A stretch of 64,000 nucleotides of DNA from Durusdinium trenchii. Taxonomy: Eukaryota > Sar > Dinophyceae > Suessiales > Symbiodiniaceae. The stretch covers positions 8,796-72,795 of the forward strand of contig CAXAMN010001137.1 of NCBI GenBank assembly GCA_963970005.1, written 5' to 3'. The stretch's first letter is position 1. The number at the start of each line of letters is the position of its first letter. The translations under genes and the position numbers were made by a program. The notes under the pieces were generated by a model, which did no database searches, was not told where the DNA came from, and worked only from the letters and a program-made list of their open reading frames with translations. Of this stretch, positions 1 through 12,689 are shown piece after piece.

Positions 1-20
1 CCCCCTCCCCCCCTCTAAAA

Positions 21-391
21 TCAATTCTCTCCTGGAGATCGTCTTCGCGAGCCTCTCATGATTTCAGGATAGTTGAAACCCTCTTGAACATTCAGAAAGA
101 GTGAATATGAAATTCTAATCACGAAAGGTGTTCCCCGAGGGGATACATACCTAGAGTTTGTTTTGTGAAGCACGTCAATTCTCTCCTGGGGAGCGTTTTC
201 GTGAGCCTCTTATGGTTTCAGGATAGTTCAAATCCTATGATGTTCCGATTCAATGCTCACCGATGATCTGAGCCATGGGGCAAGTTTGTTTTCCTAAGAA
301 TCTTTTTGAACATTTCGAGAGCACATGTTTGAACATTTAGAGTGCGTATGAAATTATGTTTACGAAAGGTCGCCTCCGAGGGGATAAATCA
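21..391. repeat. Degenerate direct tandem repeat
   Basis: Two interleaved motifs each occur twice. The first begins TCAATTCTCTCCTGG at 21 and again at 175. The second runs from TTGAACATT through CCGAGGGGATA at about 86-143 and again at about 309-386. The copies differ by scattered substitutions and small indels, so this is an old tandem duplication. The sequence is cut by the window edge. I see no credible coding sequence here. Confidence 0.7.
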
Positions 392-599
392 CCATGTCGA
401 ACATTGCATTTTTGTTCCTGCCTCTCGCGTTCTCTTCTCTTCCCGCTGTCCTACCTTTCGTGTCTCCCTCCTCTCAAGTATACTAAATCCGGGCGCCGGC
501 CCCTGGGCCAGCCCGTGTTGCGCCCAGTTTTAGGGAACGGCGCCCCCTGCCGCCGACCACACGTGTTCACCTCCTACCTCAGGTCATGTGTTTTACAGT

Positions 600-945
600 G
601 TTTCGTGTGTGTGTGTGAAGTGCACAAAACACTGTGTTTTACAGGGTTTATTGCGCATACAGAAGTGCGACGCGGCGTAGAGGGAGAAATGCAAAAATGC
701 TGTATTTTTCAAGGGTGGTGTCGGTAATGCACGCCGCGCGGACAGGATTAATCGACATTTCGTGGGTGTCGGGCACGTTCCAACAGCAACGGCTGAGGTA
801 CACAAAACACTGTGCTTTACAGGGTTTATTGCGCATACTGAAAGGGGACGCGGCGCGGCGAAGAGGGAGAAATGCAAAAACACTGGGTTTTTCAAGGGTG
901 GTGTCGGTAATTGGCGCCGGGCGGACAGAACCTGGCCCTCCAGAT
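600..945. repeat. Tandem duplication, about 178 bp per unit
   Basis: The segment beginning ACAAAACACTGTG at about 624 and running through the CAAGGGTGGTGTCGGTAAT motif near 727 recurs at about 802-910. The offset is 178 bp and a few percent of positions differ. Short ORFs across it on both strands are repeat artefacts. From about 955 to 1065 a looser CAGATATGG/CAAGATG repeat follows. Confidence 0.75.
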
Positions 946-1074
946 TACCCAGCATAGGTCTCAGATATGGCACACATAGCCGCAAGATGACCCTACATCG
1001 GTCCCAGATATGGGAAGCATAGCCCGTAGATGGGCCAAGATAGCCTCAAGATGTGGCCACATAGGCCCCACACA

Positions 1075-1255
1075 GCAGAGACAGAGAAGACAGAGAAGAC
1101 AGAGACGACAGAGACAGAGACGGACACAGACAGAGACAGAGACAGAGACCGAGACAGACAGGGAGAGGAGAGGAGAGAGAGAGAGAGAGACAGAGACAGA
1201 GAAGACAGAGACAGCGACAGAGAAGACAGAGAAGACAGAGACGGAGACGGAGACA
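1075..1255. repeat. Purine-rich GACAGA microsatellite
   Basis: An almost pure GACAGA/GAAGACAGA simple repeat. Every frame gives low-complexity peptides (TETETE, DRDRDR, or SLSLSV on the other strand), so the ORFs covering it are not genes. Confidence 0.9.
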
Positions 1256-4234
1256 ACCACATCGTGCCGTCCTACTTTTTTCCTCTGTTGGGCCGGCGCC
1301 CGGCTGTCAGGCGTAAGCCTTTAAATAACATGTTTGATATATACAGTGTATATATATAGATATGTGTAGATACCTGTTACCTGATGCGAATACACACTCT
1401 GCCAGGAAAAGTCAAACTTAAGATGCCCATCGTATACAGCATACACTTGTCCAAGTCATGAACGCCGATGCATCCTTACCCTCATTAGCCACTAAATTGA
1501 GGTCTGGAAACGAGATCACTTGTGTGCTGTATGCTTTAGGGGCAGTTGGAGCTGGCATTTCCTACAGCCTGCAGGCCTCCAGTGAGTGGAAACCTTGCGC
1601 GTTTGCTCAGACAGACCCCTAAGACTGATGGCCTCCAACCTAGATACAGGGAATGCTTGCAAGAGAAAGGCAAGAGTTTGAGTAGGCCGAGGTATTGGAA
1701 GTACGGCCTGGGTGAAAATACAGCGACTGCACCCTACAACGCTATAATTGTGACAGGTTGCTTTCGAGATGGACTGCAGTTTGCGTTTCATGTTCACGTT
1801 GTGGTTTTGGTTCAGTAATTTGTCACCATGGTTTGTCCACGTGGATATTGTGCCAACTTGGGTCCCTGGAGGCCAAGATGAACAAGCGTTTGGCACTTGA
1901 TTTGGGGTCATCTGCTCGGTCTGCAGCGTTCTGTAACATCACGGCGATGATTTGGGGTCTACCCACTTGTTTTGTGCTTGCCGCTTGGATGAAACTTGGG
2001 GCGACGTGTTCCTGATGGTGAGAGGTGTGTTCACTACGAAGCAGGGGGCTGCATGGAATGTCATAGTTCTGTAGCCAACGAAGACAGTTAAGACTCAAGA
2101 CATTCTGCCATATCGCTGGAGAGGTCCAGTGATCTACCTGTGATAACTCGACACTACCTTCTGGGCCCCCAATTGTATCTGGAGCAAGTCTTCGTCGTCA
2201 GTTGCACTGAATTGCAGTCAAGCGCTTGTGTTTATTTGGATGCTTGGAGTTTTTGCTCGTAAACGAGCCGTCGATCCCTTGGAACGTTTTCGCACTTTTG
2301 AGCTATTCAGACTTTGGAGTCTATACAGTCGGATGCCGTTCTTTGATCCTGTTGATTTAGGCTTTCTGGCTTGTTTATAGGCATTTTCAGGGCCTGCGGC
2401 ACTCAAGCCGTAGGTACTAAACCTGAAGGCTTTTTTGTGTTCCCGCTTCTCACTTGACAGAACTCCAGTCTTTCATTGTGAGAAGTGTGCTGCGAGTGTT
2501 CTTGAAGAGCGGCGGTGGATCAATGACAACACTCGGGAAAGTTTTTTTGCTGTGTATATCCAAGAGGTGGGGGAATAAGTGACCTGTTGCAAACGCAGCT
2601 GACGTAAGGGCGTGTTTTTGTGCCCGTGGATGTTTCCTTATGTTGTAGCATTATAATAATAGCTATGGCTATGACTATGACTACAACATGACATAGTGAC
2701 TGATGACACAGATAATGTTGCATCTCATGATATGTCATGTTGGTCCAGTGTTCAAGCGGCCGTAGGTCAAGGCTGATGTGCCTCTGGAATTTCGGGCCTC
2801 GGACTGGTGGATTTGGCTACTATGTGGTTTTCAATCAGCCTTCTACACATGTTCTTTGGCCGAGCTGCCAAAAAGCCTTGGGTATTCTCCCACTTTCATT
2901 CTGATCACAGCAGGCCAGAACAGGTGAATAGTTTTGTACATGTTTTTGTCACTTGTCAGGACAAGCATGCATTCATTGTTTTTGGAAATCTATAGGAACT
3001 TCAGTGGTGAATTTGCTTTTAGGGAAACTATTCTGATAGATGGTTGCATCCCATTCAAGAATCACATATATATAATATTATTGCTACTATTACGATATAG
3101 TTCTATTTGGAAACTACATTACAATGTATGAATTAATACAAGGGTATGGGTGGACTGCCCCTTAGAAATCTGTTTTGGCATTGTTCTTGCCTGTTTATAG
3201 TTTTATCATGTTTTGACAGAGTTCTAATAAAATGCAATCAGCGTGGAGTCTCGAGATGTACGAGATCTTAGCAAATATCTAAAACATTGAAATGCCACGA
3301 CTATTGTTTCATCCCCTTGAAACAATTGGAAATAGTTTTGTCAAGACTGTTTATTTATAACTGCCTGGTGGTCTATGCCTTTATACATATGGGTCTTCAG
3401 CACGCTGTCTCAAATTCTTGCTCAGCAGTCCGCGAGGCAAATTGAGTACAGCGGCTTTTGCTGACACGGTTGGCCTTTTTGCACCACCGTTGCCTGTGTC
3501 GTGGTGGAGATATGCCAGTGTTGCACTGTCCTCAGCTTCTCAGAGCTTGCAATGCATTTGTTGGATTTGATACTGTTCCCTAAAATGCAGGTCATGACCT
3601 TGCTGGGCGCAGCACCGCAGCTGCAATGAAAGACATGAATTCTGAACCTTTCAGGGCTTCAAAGTCTAAGAACACAAGTTTAATGATTTGATTCAAGTTC
3701 GCTTGAGACTCCATGGTCTTTGGATTTGCAATGGCTTGCATCAAATGGTTGCTGCCTCCCACAACTGATTTACATGGTGGATGTAACTGGACGCCACTGT
3801 TGATTATTAAACATCATTAAACTATATTAGACTAGGTTCAACAGATGCCTTGAAATACCGATATATATATACACAAGTAACTTGTGCGTAGTATATAGCT
3901 ACATCAAGCAGAGTGGTTGTGTGCTTTGTTCATGAGTCTATTGTGACCGACCACACAGGCAGGAGTCATCAGCCAAGCATGAGAGTACTCGTCATTGTTC
4001 CTTGAAGGCATCCTTTGCGGTCAACCGCGCGGAGGCTGTCTTGGAGGTCCCTTCACTCAATTCAGCTTGCTGTTTCTATCAATTTGGTTCTCGGTATTTA
4101 ATGTATATATGCTGAAATAGTTTGTACATATCGATATTTTGTTGCATCTACGGCCACAGTTAGGATGCTTCGTAACTTTGACTCCTTTTCCTTTCATTTT
4201 TGCATTGCTCAGCGGTCGTCCCTTCCGAGCCTTT
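1256..4234. other. No recognisable gene
   Basis: About 3 kb of AT-leaning sequence with frequent stops in all frames. No ORF in it resembles a family I know, and I could not pick exons with supporting splice sites. Small exons of an unknown gene cannot be excluded. Confidence 0.5.
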
Positions 4235-4515
4235 TCCTTTCTTGCGCTCTCTCTCTCTCTCTTTTTCTACTCTCTCTCTCTCTCTCGTTATCACACTCTC
4301 TCTCTCTCTCCACTCTTTCTCTTTTTCTTTCCCTCTCTCTCCACTCTTTCTCTTTTTCTTTCCCTCTCTCTCTCTCTCTCCATCTCTCCCTCTCTCCCTC
4401 TCTCTCCTCTCTCTCTCGCTCCCCATCTCTCCTTCTCTCTCTCTCTCTATTTCTCTATTTGTCTCTCTCTGTCTTTTGTCCCTCTCTTTCTCTCTCGTTT
4501 TGTTTGCGTTTTGTT
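4235..4515. repeat. Long (CT)n / TTTCTCTC microsatellite
   Basis: About 280 bp of CT-rich simple repeat, with an internal duplication of a CCACTCTTTCTCTTTTTCTTTCC-like unit near 4310-4360. It creates Ser/Leu-rich ORFs in three forward frames and an Arg/Glu-rich ORF on the minus strand. None is a gene. Confidence 0.9.
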
Positions 4516-5624
4516 TATTCTGTTTGAAGCCCCGAGGTTTCTCAAATAAGGAGGTTGGAGATTTGATTCGTTTGTATAATAAGATATGTGCATGACTGTT
4601 GAAACACGAGGTTTTGACATGGTTAGACCAATGTATTCCCAAAGGAAAATAACATGTGTCAAAGGAAGCATTCAAAAGGTCAGCCATTAGGAGCTCAAAA
4701 GAAGCAAATTTGACAGTCAAGAAAGCAAGTTGATTTTTATAGGAGCTTCAGGAACTGCCAGGAAACAATAATAGAAGTAATCCCAACACCTTACCTCCAC
4801 ATACTATTTCTCAAAGCAACCTACTTAGCGCGACCATATTGTCCAGGATGTTGTTTTTTTGATTATTATTTCTGGTGCATTTGTATGCATTTGAATTTGT
4901 ATAAGAGCATTCAGACACACGCAGAAGAAACACGTGTTGACCAGTGCATGATGAAGGCCCATGTTAAATGTTCAACTGAGCCTGACTAGTCCATGAGTAG
5001 TGAACCAATTCAAATGCTCTCATTTGGATTTGTTGGACACAGAGCATCAATGATGAAGCGACCCTCCATACAAAACCCAAGCCCAACCCTGGAGTTCCAG
5101 AAGTTCTCATTCATGCTCAACGCAAACAGTAGAACCGACACTACCACAAAAAAAGACAACAACAGCAGCAACAACATGAATAAATTGAATAGTAATTGTG
5201 GTGTGAGGAGCAGTTATCGTGTGAAACAGCGTGTTTTGTCATTTTGTAATGTGTGCGGTAACCTGATTGCCAACGATTAGTCATGCCAAATGTGACAGGA
5301 TCGTGTGCGCAGCAGCTCCACTCATGTGGAAGAGGGTAATGATTCTTGTGACGATCTTCATGCCAGTCTATCCAATGTGTCTGAATCTACGCGTACACCG
5401 ACTGTTTCTTGAAGGGACCGAAGCCGTGAGAACAATGGATCGAAGAAAGCACGTAGTCGTCCTCTTCTTTGGTGACACGTGATCAATTCCCCTAGCTGGA
5501 ACCTGTGCCGCAGCTCTAGCTCTATCCTGAATAATAGGAAAGCCTGAGCGCGGCTAGCGGCTACGGGTAGGCCGGGTGAAATTTGGCCAGGCAACATCAC
5601 GCTTTCCTTCATATTTTTGTGCAG

Positions 5625-8600
5625 GGTGTTCACAGGCGGCCGATTCAAATCTCTATGTGTTCGTGCAGCCAAAGCGCTGGAAAAAAGCTGCGGATGATGT
5701 CGAGAGGTTTGCAAAGAGGCAAGGAGGATCAATGAGATACTTACACCCATGTTGACTCAGAATTTCGTGCTTGCTTTGTGAGAAGCAAAGCTTTGCTGTA
5801 AAACCATGGACAGTCGAAGGTGTGGAAGCAGCTTAACAGGCATCCAATTTTAGTCAGCACCCAGGTGGCTTTCCCTGATGCGCAGCTTCCCTTGTCGCCG
5901 CCTGGAAACCCGGAAACCTGCTTTGTTGGAACACATCCTGTTTTGGGCAGATGGCACAGTAAGCAAATGGCCACAAACATTTGGACTCACTTTTGCATTA
6001 AGATCATTATATAAGCCATTATGAGCCATTCTTTTAAGTGCCCTGAGTTTCAACGAACACAACAAGGAGGCTGGCACAAAGGTTTGCAATTGTTTTCCCC
6101 TGAAGAGAAGAAAGGCAAACAAGTCTGCTGCAAATGCTTCAGCTGCGTCATTTGAAGCCAAGGCCTCCACCCGAAAAACTGCCGGGCTTTCAATGCGACG
6201 CACGAGTGACTTGGTGACATAATTCGACGATGGTGCTTGCAAGTCTTCAAACAAAATATACAAGAATAAGATGCGTGCGGCAATCAAATAGAAATCTTTG
6301 GAAGATTGGAAGAGTTCACCGTGGGCACATGGCTGAAATGCCACTTAACCCATTGCGAGCAGGTGTCCACTTGGAAGGACAATCGCCGCATTGTGTACAT
6401 TTGCAAAATCACTCTGTAACCCTACCTACGAGAAGTGTGTGGCAACACATACCTAGGAGGAGATGTTGAATCAGCCAGAGGTGCTTCTGCAGGACCCAAT
6501 TAATTAAGCCTCTACGAGAACACTAGAGTTGCAAACTGAGCCAAGATGTTGCGTCAACCATCAGCAGGAGCAAGACGGTCAGGAAGAAGAGGTTGTATGG
6601 CTTCAGCAATTGAATTTTGGGTTTCTTTGTTTATACCACCACACCACATCGGAGAGCAAAAATTTGCCGATGGAATTGATTGGTATGAACCACAAGAAGA
6701 ATTGAGATTTGTCAACTGTTGTCGATGCTTCCAAGCGGAGAATACCAACTGCACAGGAAAGTGACTTCGAGAAGTCAGAGTCCGGCGAGGAGACTATTGG
6801 ATTTGGCGCAGCAATACTTACCAGACAGCGTTTCTTAAGCCTATTGCTTTGCACCATTCTTATAGACCTAAAATAAGTTTGTCACAACATGTCACAACTG
6901 GTCGCAGTGTGACGTTGGAGGACTCGAACTTCTTAGAGGAGGTAAGTTCGAGTGAGCATGTCATCAGCCATTCATGTTTGTCAGGACTCTGATGTTTCAG
7001 TGCACATAAACTACGAGAGGCGTATGCAGGGAATCTGTATTTGGGAGAGATTTGATGATTATGTCGGATTTTGTTCCCACAGCATCACAACAAATAAATC
7101 ATGTTTGACCTACATGAATTGCAATAGTCCTGCCAGGCACAGAACCGATTTGGATGCCCTCATGGCACATCATTCATCGCCATGGGCCCAGTTAAAATCC
7201 TCTTAAGGGAAACATGAAAGAGTTGTCCAGAAATGCAGTTTCCACAGTCCAAAGTAGAGGTTTTCCGAGAAGGCCCTTGATTGGTTTTAGAGAGTGTTTT
7301 GACAATCAAGCATTCTTCGTTGGTTTCGATCGTCAGGGTGATAAGAGCCACAAGACAGCGTGGCTACAACGAAGATGCCAGTGAGGAGCGAGAGATATAT
7401 GAGTCACGGTTCCTGTGTTTGCGACTCCCTTGTTGGCTCATCACATGGCACAGCAAAATAGTTCACCTGACCTGTTAGTTGTTTTGGCTATTACCATATT
7501 CACAGCACAAGGTCACCACAACATGCGGGAATCAGAGCAGCCAGGACCTTCCCAGCAGTGCTCACGAGTTGGCACAAAAGCAGCACATGAAGGATTGGCA
7601 GTGTGCGAACAATCGGTATGGACCCAAACTCCAAGGGTACCTCAAGTGTCACGACTTGCGCAGGACAAGCACAGCCTTCATGTATCAAATTCCCATGCAC
7701 AAGGGTACTTTAGCCAGAAACAATTCTTTAGGCTTTCATGCTTCAGAGTAAGCTCAAAGTGCCAAGTGCAGTCTTTCAGAAGATTGGCTTGTTGGGGTAG
7801 CTTGTCCAGTTTGTTTCCACGTCCATGATGTCAAGAGATAGTATTTGAACCGAATGTGAATGTGCCACTTATTTTGTTTGATACATGTGTTTCCATTTGT
7901 CTACTTTGTTTCCTGTTGAATTGAGGACTCCAAAGACTCCAAGGAAAAGCCGCAAAGGCCTAAGGAATTTACAGCCTTGGAGTCCTTGTTTTTTTTCTTT
8001 TTGTGCGACAATTGAAGCGTAAAGCTCAGGTCTTTTCTGAGCCGTTTCGTGCGCCTGCCGTGATTCAAAGCAAGCTTATGTCAAGATCGCTAGTGTTGCA
8101 AGTGGAAAACAGTATAATTGGAAGCTGTGTAGCTTTCATTGATGCGATATGTCTAGTATTTATTGTGCTGCCAGTTTCATTATTCCAATGAAAGTGGAGC
8201 TGTGCAAGGACAGGATTCATCACCAACACTGCAGTCAACGAAGCTACTTCCTGAAAACACATGGAAATTTATTCCGCTTGTAGGAACGAAGGAGAGCATC
8301 CTGGATCAGGACTGACACTGAATTCTGCCTTGGCAGTCTTTTAGTCAATAATTTCGGGATCTCAGATGTTTCAAGTGCCTGAGGACATATCTGGCTTGGA
8401 CGATGCATGGATTCGTCGGTGGTCCAACTTGCTGGAGAAAGATGGCCTTTTTTGTACGAAGGCCACGAGCAGGAACAAGAAGCTACTAGGGGCCCCTGGC
8501 ATCGCCACTAGGAGCAAGGACGCTACTAGGGGCTCCTGGCCTTACTACTACTGTAGGAACAAGAAGCTACTAACTCTCCTTGTCCAACTTTTAGGAGAGG

Positions 8601-9713
8601 GCTATCACTGAGTTCTAAAATGAGTTCTAAAATGTATTTAGGCTATCATTGAGTGTGTTTTCGCCAGATTGCAACCAATGGCAAGCCTTATGAACGACGC
8701 CTTCATGTTGATAGCAGGACTGAGTCCGACAACTCAAACTTGATACTTGTTCTTGTTTAATAATTTGCTGCCATTTCATTGGCGAGTTGCTTTATGTGAC
8801 TGTGTGAGATAGTTGAGGTTACGGTTACTACTGGACTTTTGATGCAATAAGACAGGCATCACAAGCAACTTGTCATCCTAAAGCTTGCTGATCGGAGGAA
8901 CATGATGGTGGAAGTGCATCAAGGCTTCACAGATAGTGTTTGACAAAGGAACTAGCAGGCTACGAGCAGGATGTGACACTTATTTCGCAGGTCGCAATGG
9001 GACAGTGGGTATCTCTTTAGATGACTTGGTGGACCTTTGTAAGGCTCGAATGATCTCGAATGTTTCCTTCACACATGTTTGTGTTTTCAAAAAATTGCAT
9101 GTTTTGCCGAGGACCTGGAGAGCCCTGAGTTCAAAAAATTCTGCCAGAGGCTAGGCCGCTAGGCATGGCTGGGGACATGCACCTTAGCCTTTCATCAATG
9201 ACCGTCTCGAGGCGCAAAAGTGTGCAAGACTTCTCACGCAGGGCAAAGCGCCAAGTAGAGCTTTTGCTTTTCGTTGCTTTTGGGCTTTGGGGAGTTTTCT
9301 TCAATTCTACAGTCTTGTTTGTCACAGATGTATCACAATAACCACAAACGGCGTTCTTCTCAAGGCATTGATTCTGCAGACACCGGCACGCTCATTTTCC
9401 TTCCTCTTTCGCAACGGCCAGCCTCTTTGATTTTTGCTTCATGGAATCAAAACTTGACAAAAAGACGAGACGAAAACACAGGTTCTCAACGAGACGTCTT
9501 CGGCCACTTCTTGGTCTACTTGCTCAAAACCCGCGGCCGAGGTGTGATGGTCAGGTGCTTGGCCAGAGGTAGCTACGTCGCTACATCGTGAGCCGCAAAC
9601 AAGCACTTTCTGAAGCCAATGGCCCGAAAGCACAGGCTGATACAGCCTCCACAACTACGACTAGGGATGATGAGACGCCCTCTACAAGCATACCAAAAGA
9701 CGGTTGTGGGTGA
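5625..9713 (+). CDS. Putative multi-exon gene, unrecognised, with one membrane segment
   Basis: I do not recognise this gene, and the exons may belong to more than one. Segments with protein-like composition next to plausible AG acceptors lie at about 5625-5735 (ADDVERFAKR), 6706-6830 (ESDFEKSESGEE), 8366-8446 (ISGLDDAWIRRWSNLLEK), 8985-9055 (GISLDDLVDLCKARM), 9106-9155 (EDLESPEFKKFCQRL), 9165-9341 and 9573-9713. The 9165-9341 piece starts with ATG and reads basic residues, then a hydrophobic stretch (VELLLFVAFGLWGVFF) typical of a membrane helix, ending in TAA. The 9573-9713 piece is polar and rich in Thr, Ser and Ala. A basic, helical and polar mix would suit a membrane channel or transporter with cytosolic linkers, but no selectivity filter, voltage sensor or catalytic motif is visible. 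Splicing and start are not resolved. Confidence 0.3.
8462..8578. repeat. Dispersed CTACTAGGAGC-module repeat, copy 1
   Basis: Built from the modules CTACTAGGGGCTCCTGGC, CTAGGAGCAAGGACG and AACAAGAAGCTACTA. The same modules recur through the window at about 11013-11112, 12298-12424, 13138-13235, 13376-13434, 15962-16122, 22531-22608, 24203-24275, 30843-30920, 32588-32684 and 37084-37180, in both orientations. Confidence 0.85.
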
Positions 9714-10660
9714 ATCAGGCATGTCTTATTCCAAGTTCACGTTAGTCTGTGAAGGCATGTGCTGGAGTGTTTTGTGAACAAGGAACATCAAGAAACATCT
9801 ACATGTCCATTCATACATCATATAATCCACAAGGATAATTTAAAAAAAAAGTAGTATTGCAGAATCGACTTCATGTGCTGGATTAGGCTGGTGACTGCGT
9901 TGGGTTTTGATGCTGGCAATTCCAGGAAAGTCCTTTACCCAAACAACTCCTGCTATGAAGGAGAAGCTTGCAGAGCATCCTCTTGATTGATCTTGCCTTC
10001 CACTTGTCAGATGATATTATATATATATATACTTGACTGTGACTGTGGGTCTTGGTACAGGAGAATTCCTCCACTACATGCGCCACGGCCATGGCGTTTT
10101 ACACCTTCCGGAGCGAGGGGTGAATTTGTTGAATTGTCGACAATTGTCGATTGTTTAAGTTTGAAAACATCAATGGCCAGCGATTCGGGGTCAGGATGGC
10201 ACGAAGCACGAGTCCGAATGGTGCAATGATGAACGACATGGACCCGGGTGCGGAGCCTCAATCACTGCACTACATTGCATTCGCCTGACTTGGCTCCACA
10301 TGTTTCACACTGCGACAAATTCACAGGTCATTAAGGAGAACGACCAGATTTTAAATATCTCTATCACCCGAGGAAAGAACATTGGGCAGATGGCACTGTC
10401 TTCTCCGGACTGTATGTGTCCTTGGCACAAGCTGTGTTGAAGGGAAGTCAAAGATAGAGAATGTTATTTAATTCGTTGCAGCTTTGCTTCCAAAGTATTC
10501 TAGCTGAGAATGTATCACCACGGGACAAAATTGTGAACATAGAGTAATTCGTCGATCTGTGTGTGTGTGCGTGTCGCACAAATGCACAAAGTGCTTAAAA
10601 GTTTGCTGGATCTTACTTGTGTAATCTTGTACAAACTTGATAGATAGCATCTTATGAGAT
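9714..10660. other. No recognisable gene
   Basis: I see nothing convincing here apart from a short TA run near 10018-10030. The ORFs overlap on both strands with no family resemblance. Confidence 0.45.
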
Positions 10661-10668
10661 GATAGAAC

Positions 10669-12683
10669 TTCGAACTGGCAAGCGGAAAGGTACGAGGCAT
10701 GCGTCATGGTCATGGCACTATGACCTGGCCTGAAGGATCGAGGCAACACCGCCATGTTGGCGTTGATTGGACATCCAGGATGATGGGACTTGACTTATAC
10801 TGTACATGTACTTGCATTGTCCTTTTGAACATCCACTTGAACACGCAAGCAAAGAAAATCAAAGAAACCATGTCACACTTGCAAATATCTACATATGGTG
10901 CATTCCTGCAGGTACACTGGGATGTTTGAGCGAGGCCGCGCAAATGGTGATGGCGAATTGATTCGCTGGGATCCCTTTACAGTGAGGGCGTGACTCCTTT
11001 GACTTGTTTGTTGAGAACAAGAAGCTAGGAACAAAGGGCATCGCTACTAGGGGCTCCTGGCCTTACTACTAGGAACAATGTTTGCTATTAGAAACAAGAA
11101 GCTACTAGAATATAAATAGAATTAGAAGTCAGCTGATTGTTGAGCAACACCAAAAGCAGAACCAATTTACCGAGGAACAGACAACTCAGTATACCGAGGG
11201 CAGTTCGTGCAGGCCGGGTCATCAAAGCGTAGAAGTCTCAATATAAGAGCCACAAACAAGCGGAAGATCAGAAATGCCACAAGTAGGCCTTCATCGGATT
11301 CCTGCAAGCTTCCGTATGCATGTACAATCATGTACATGTTGCTATGATTTGGTATGGTTTATCATTGTTGCATCTAGAATTTGATATGCAACAAGAAACG
11401 GATTGATACCAACCAGCAGGACTGCATGTCTGGCTATGGCTGCATGCAGTGGGTAGATGGCGTGGAGTGAGCTTTGCTTTGTTGTCACAAAGCACCGGGA
11501 TTGACACCAGGTGAGTGCAAATTGGTTCAAGAACTGTAGTGTCACGACACAACGCATAAAGCCAGCAGATGTTTGACACACCAAATTGAATTGATGTCAT
11601 ATATACTCTTTACTGCCCCGTTTTTGCAATCAAATTTATAGTTTGCCCAGCTTCAGGTACAAAGGGGAATTTGCTGCCAACAAACGGCATGGACTGGGGA
11701 AGATGGTACGGATTCCAAGTGCTTTTGGAGGGCACGATTTGTTTGCACGCATTTTTTCGTGCCCAATTAACGGCTCAAGGACATTGGTTAGTGTGGGGAC
11801 ATGCATGCTGCTCCGATTTGCAACCACATGGAGAGGCTTGGACTTCCGGTAAGTGGATGAGCTACGAAGGTGCTTGGAAGGAGGGCATATGCGGCATATC
11901 ATGATCCGTTGAAAGGACGGAAGACAAGGAAGAACATACGAAAAGGAACATCAGACAATGCTTCAACCATTTTGCAGTATACTGCAGTAGACACAAAATG
12001 TACTGTAGACAGCAATCGTGCGAATTGGGGGTGCTCCCGCGAACGTTTGTATGGTCGTTTAATTTGAGGAACCATGAGGAGCCTAAGGTCTTCGACTTGC
12101 ACAATTACCCCTCCTCACCCTCCGACTACGTAAACAGTTAGATAATCAGCTAGCATGTGGGGGCTTAGAGGGATCTAGAGAATTTAGAGGCACATGGAAG
12201 GTATGAAATCAAAAGACCAGTTTTTCAGCTGAAGGGTCCGAACAATCCGCCAGGGAGGTGGGAGCGACTTGTGACGATGTTTAGAGAAACTTTGTTACTA
12301 CTAGTAAGGCACCTGTTACAGTACTAGTAGCGTGGCACTTGTTTCTACTAGCTTCTTGTTTGTACTAGTAAGGCACTTGTTACTAGAAGCGATGCACTTG
12401 TTCCTAGTAGTTTCTTGTTTCTACTCAAGTTGAAAGGTGTCCTCAGGAACGTGTTGAAGACTTGCCTTAGAGTGCAGGATGGAGTGCAACATGGTCGCGG
12501 CATCCTGACAGACCGGAATGGCGGCGTGAGGGTCCTAGTGGCAAAAGCAGAATTGAGCCCAGGAGCAAAGTGGTTTGAAGTGAAGTGCAGTGAATGTATT
12601 TTGTTTGTTTCTGGGATGAAACTCAGGCGTATGTGGGCCATTTTGTGGAGGGCAAGTTGGATCACTGGGAGAAGGGAAAGGCA
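10669..12683 (+). CDS. MORN-repeat protein, multi-exon, partial
   Basis: MORN repeats are roughly 23-residue beta-hairpins found in proteins at membranes and cytoskeletal structures, and sometimes in lipid kinases. Exons: about 10669-10742 (MRHGHGTMTWPEG), 10912-10981 (YTGMFERGRANGDGEL), about 11651-11705 (YKGEFAANKRHGLGKM), 11836-11880 (YEGAWK), 12478-12525 (DGVQHGRGIL) and 12627-12683 (AYVGHFVEGKLD). Phases agree across 10742/10912 (GC donor), 11705/11836, 11880/12478 (GA donor) and 12525/12627 (GT donor). Joined, they keep the Y-x-G-x-W-x-x-G-x-x-H-G-x-G spacing. The 10981/11651 junction does not match in phase, so a small exon is probably missing. Start and stop are not found and no catalytic domain is visible. 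The family call is solid; the function is not determined. Confidence 0.8.
11013..11112. repeat. Dispersed CTACTAGGAGC-module repeat, copy 2
   Basis: The same modules as at 8462, lying in the gap between two MORN exons. Confidence 0.8.
12298..12424. repeat. Dispersed CTACTAG-module repeat, copy 3
   Basis: Alternating TACTAGTAAGGCAC and TTGTTTCTACTAG units, mostly the reverse orientation of the copy at 8462. It lies inside the MORN-gene intron that begins with GA and ends about 50 bp before that intron's acceptor. Confidence 0.8.
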
Positions 12684-12689
12684 GTGAGA

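Noticed and set aside
961..1359. Several ORFs over the GACAGA repeat
   Set aside because: Low-complexity translations of a simple repeat in all frames.
4139..4720. Ser/Leu-rich and Arg/Glu-rich ORFs over the CT repeat
   Set aside because: Repeat artefacts, open on both strands because the repeat lacks stops.
7415..7828. Two overlapping plus-strand ORFs of 90-137 codons
   Set aside because: Both frames look about equally protein-like and neither matches a family. I could not choose, so neither is listed as a gene.
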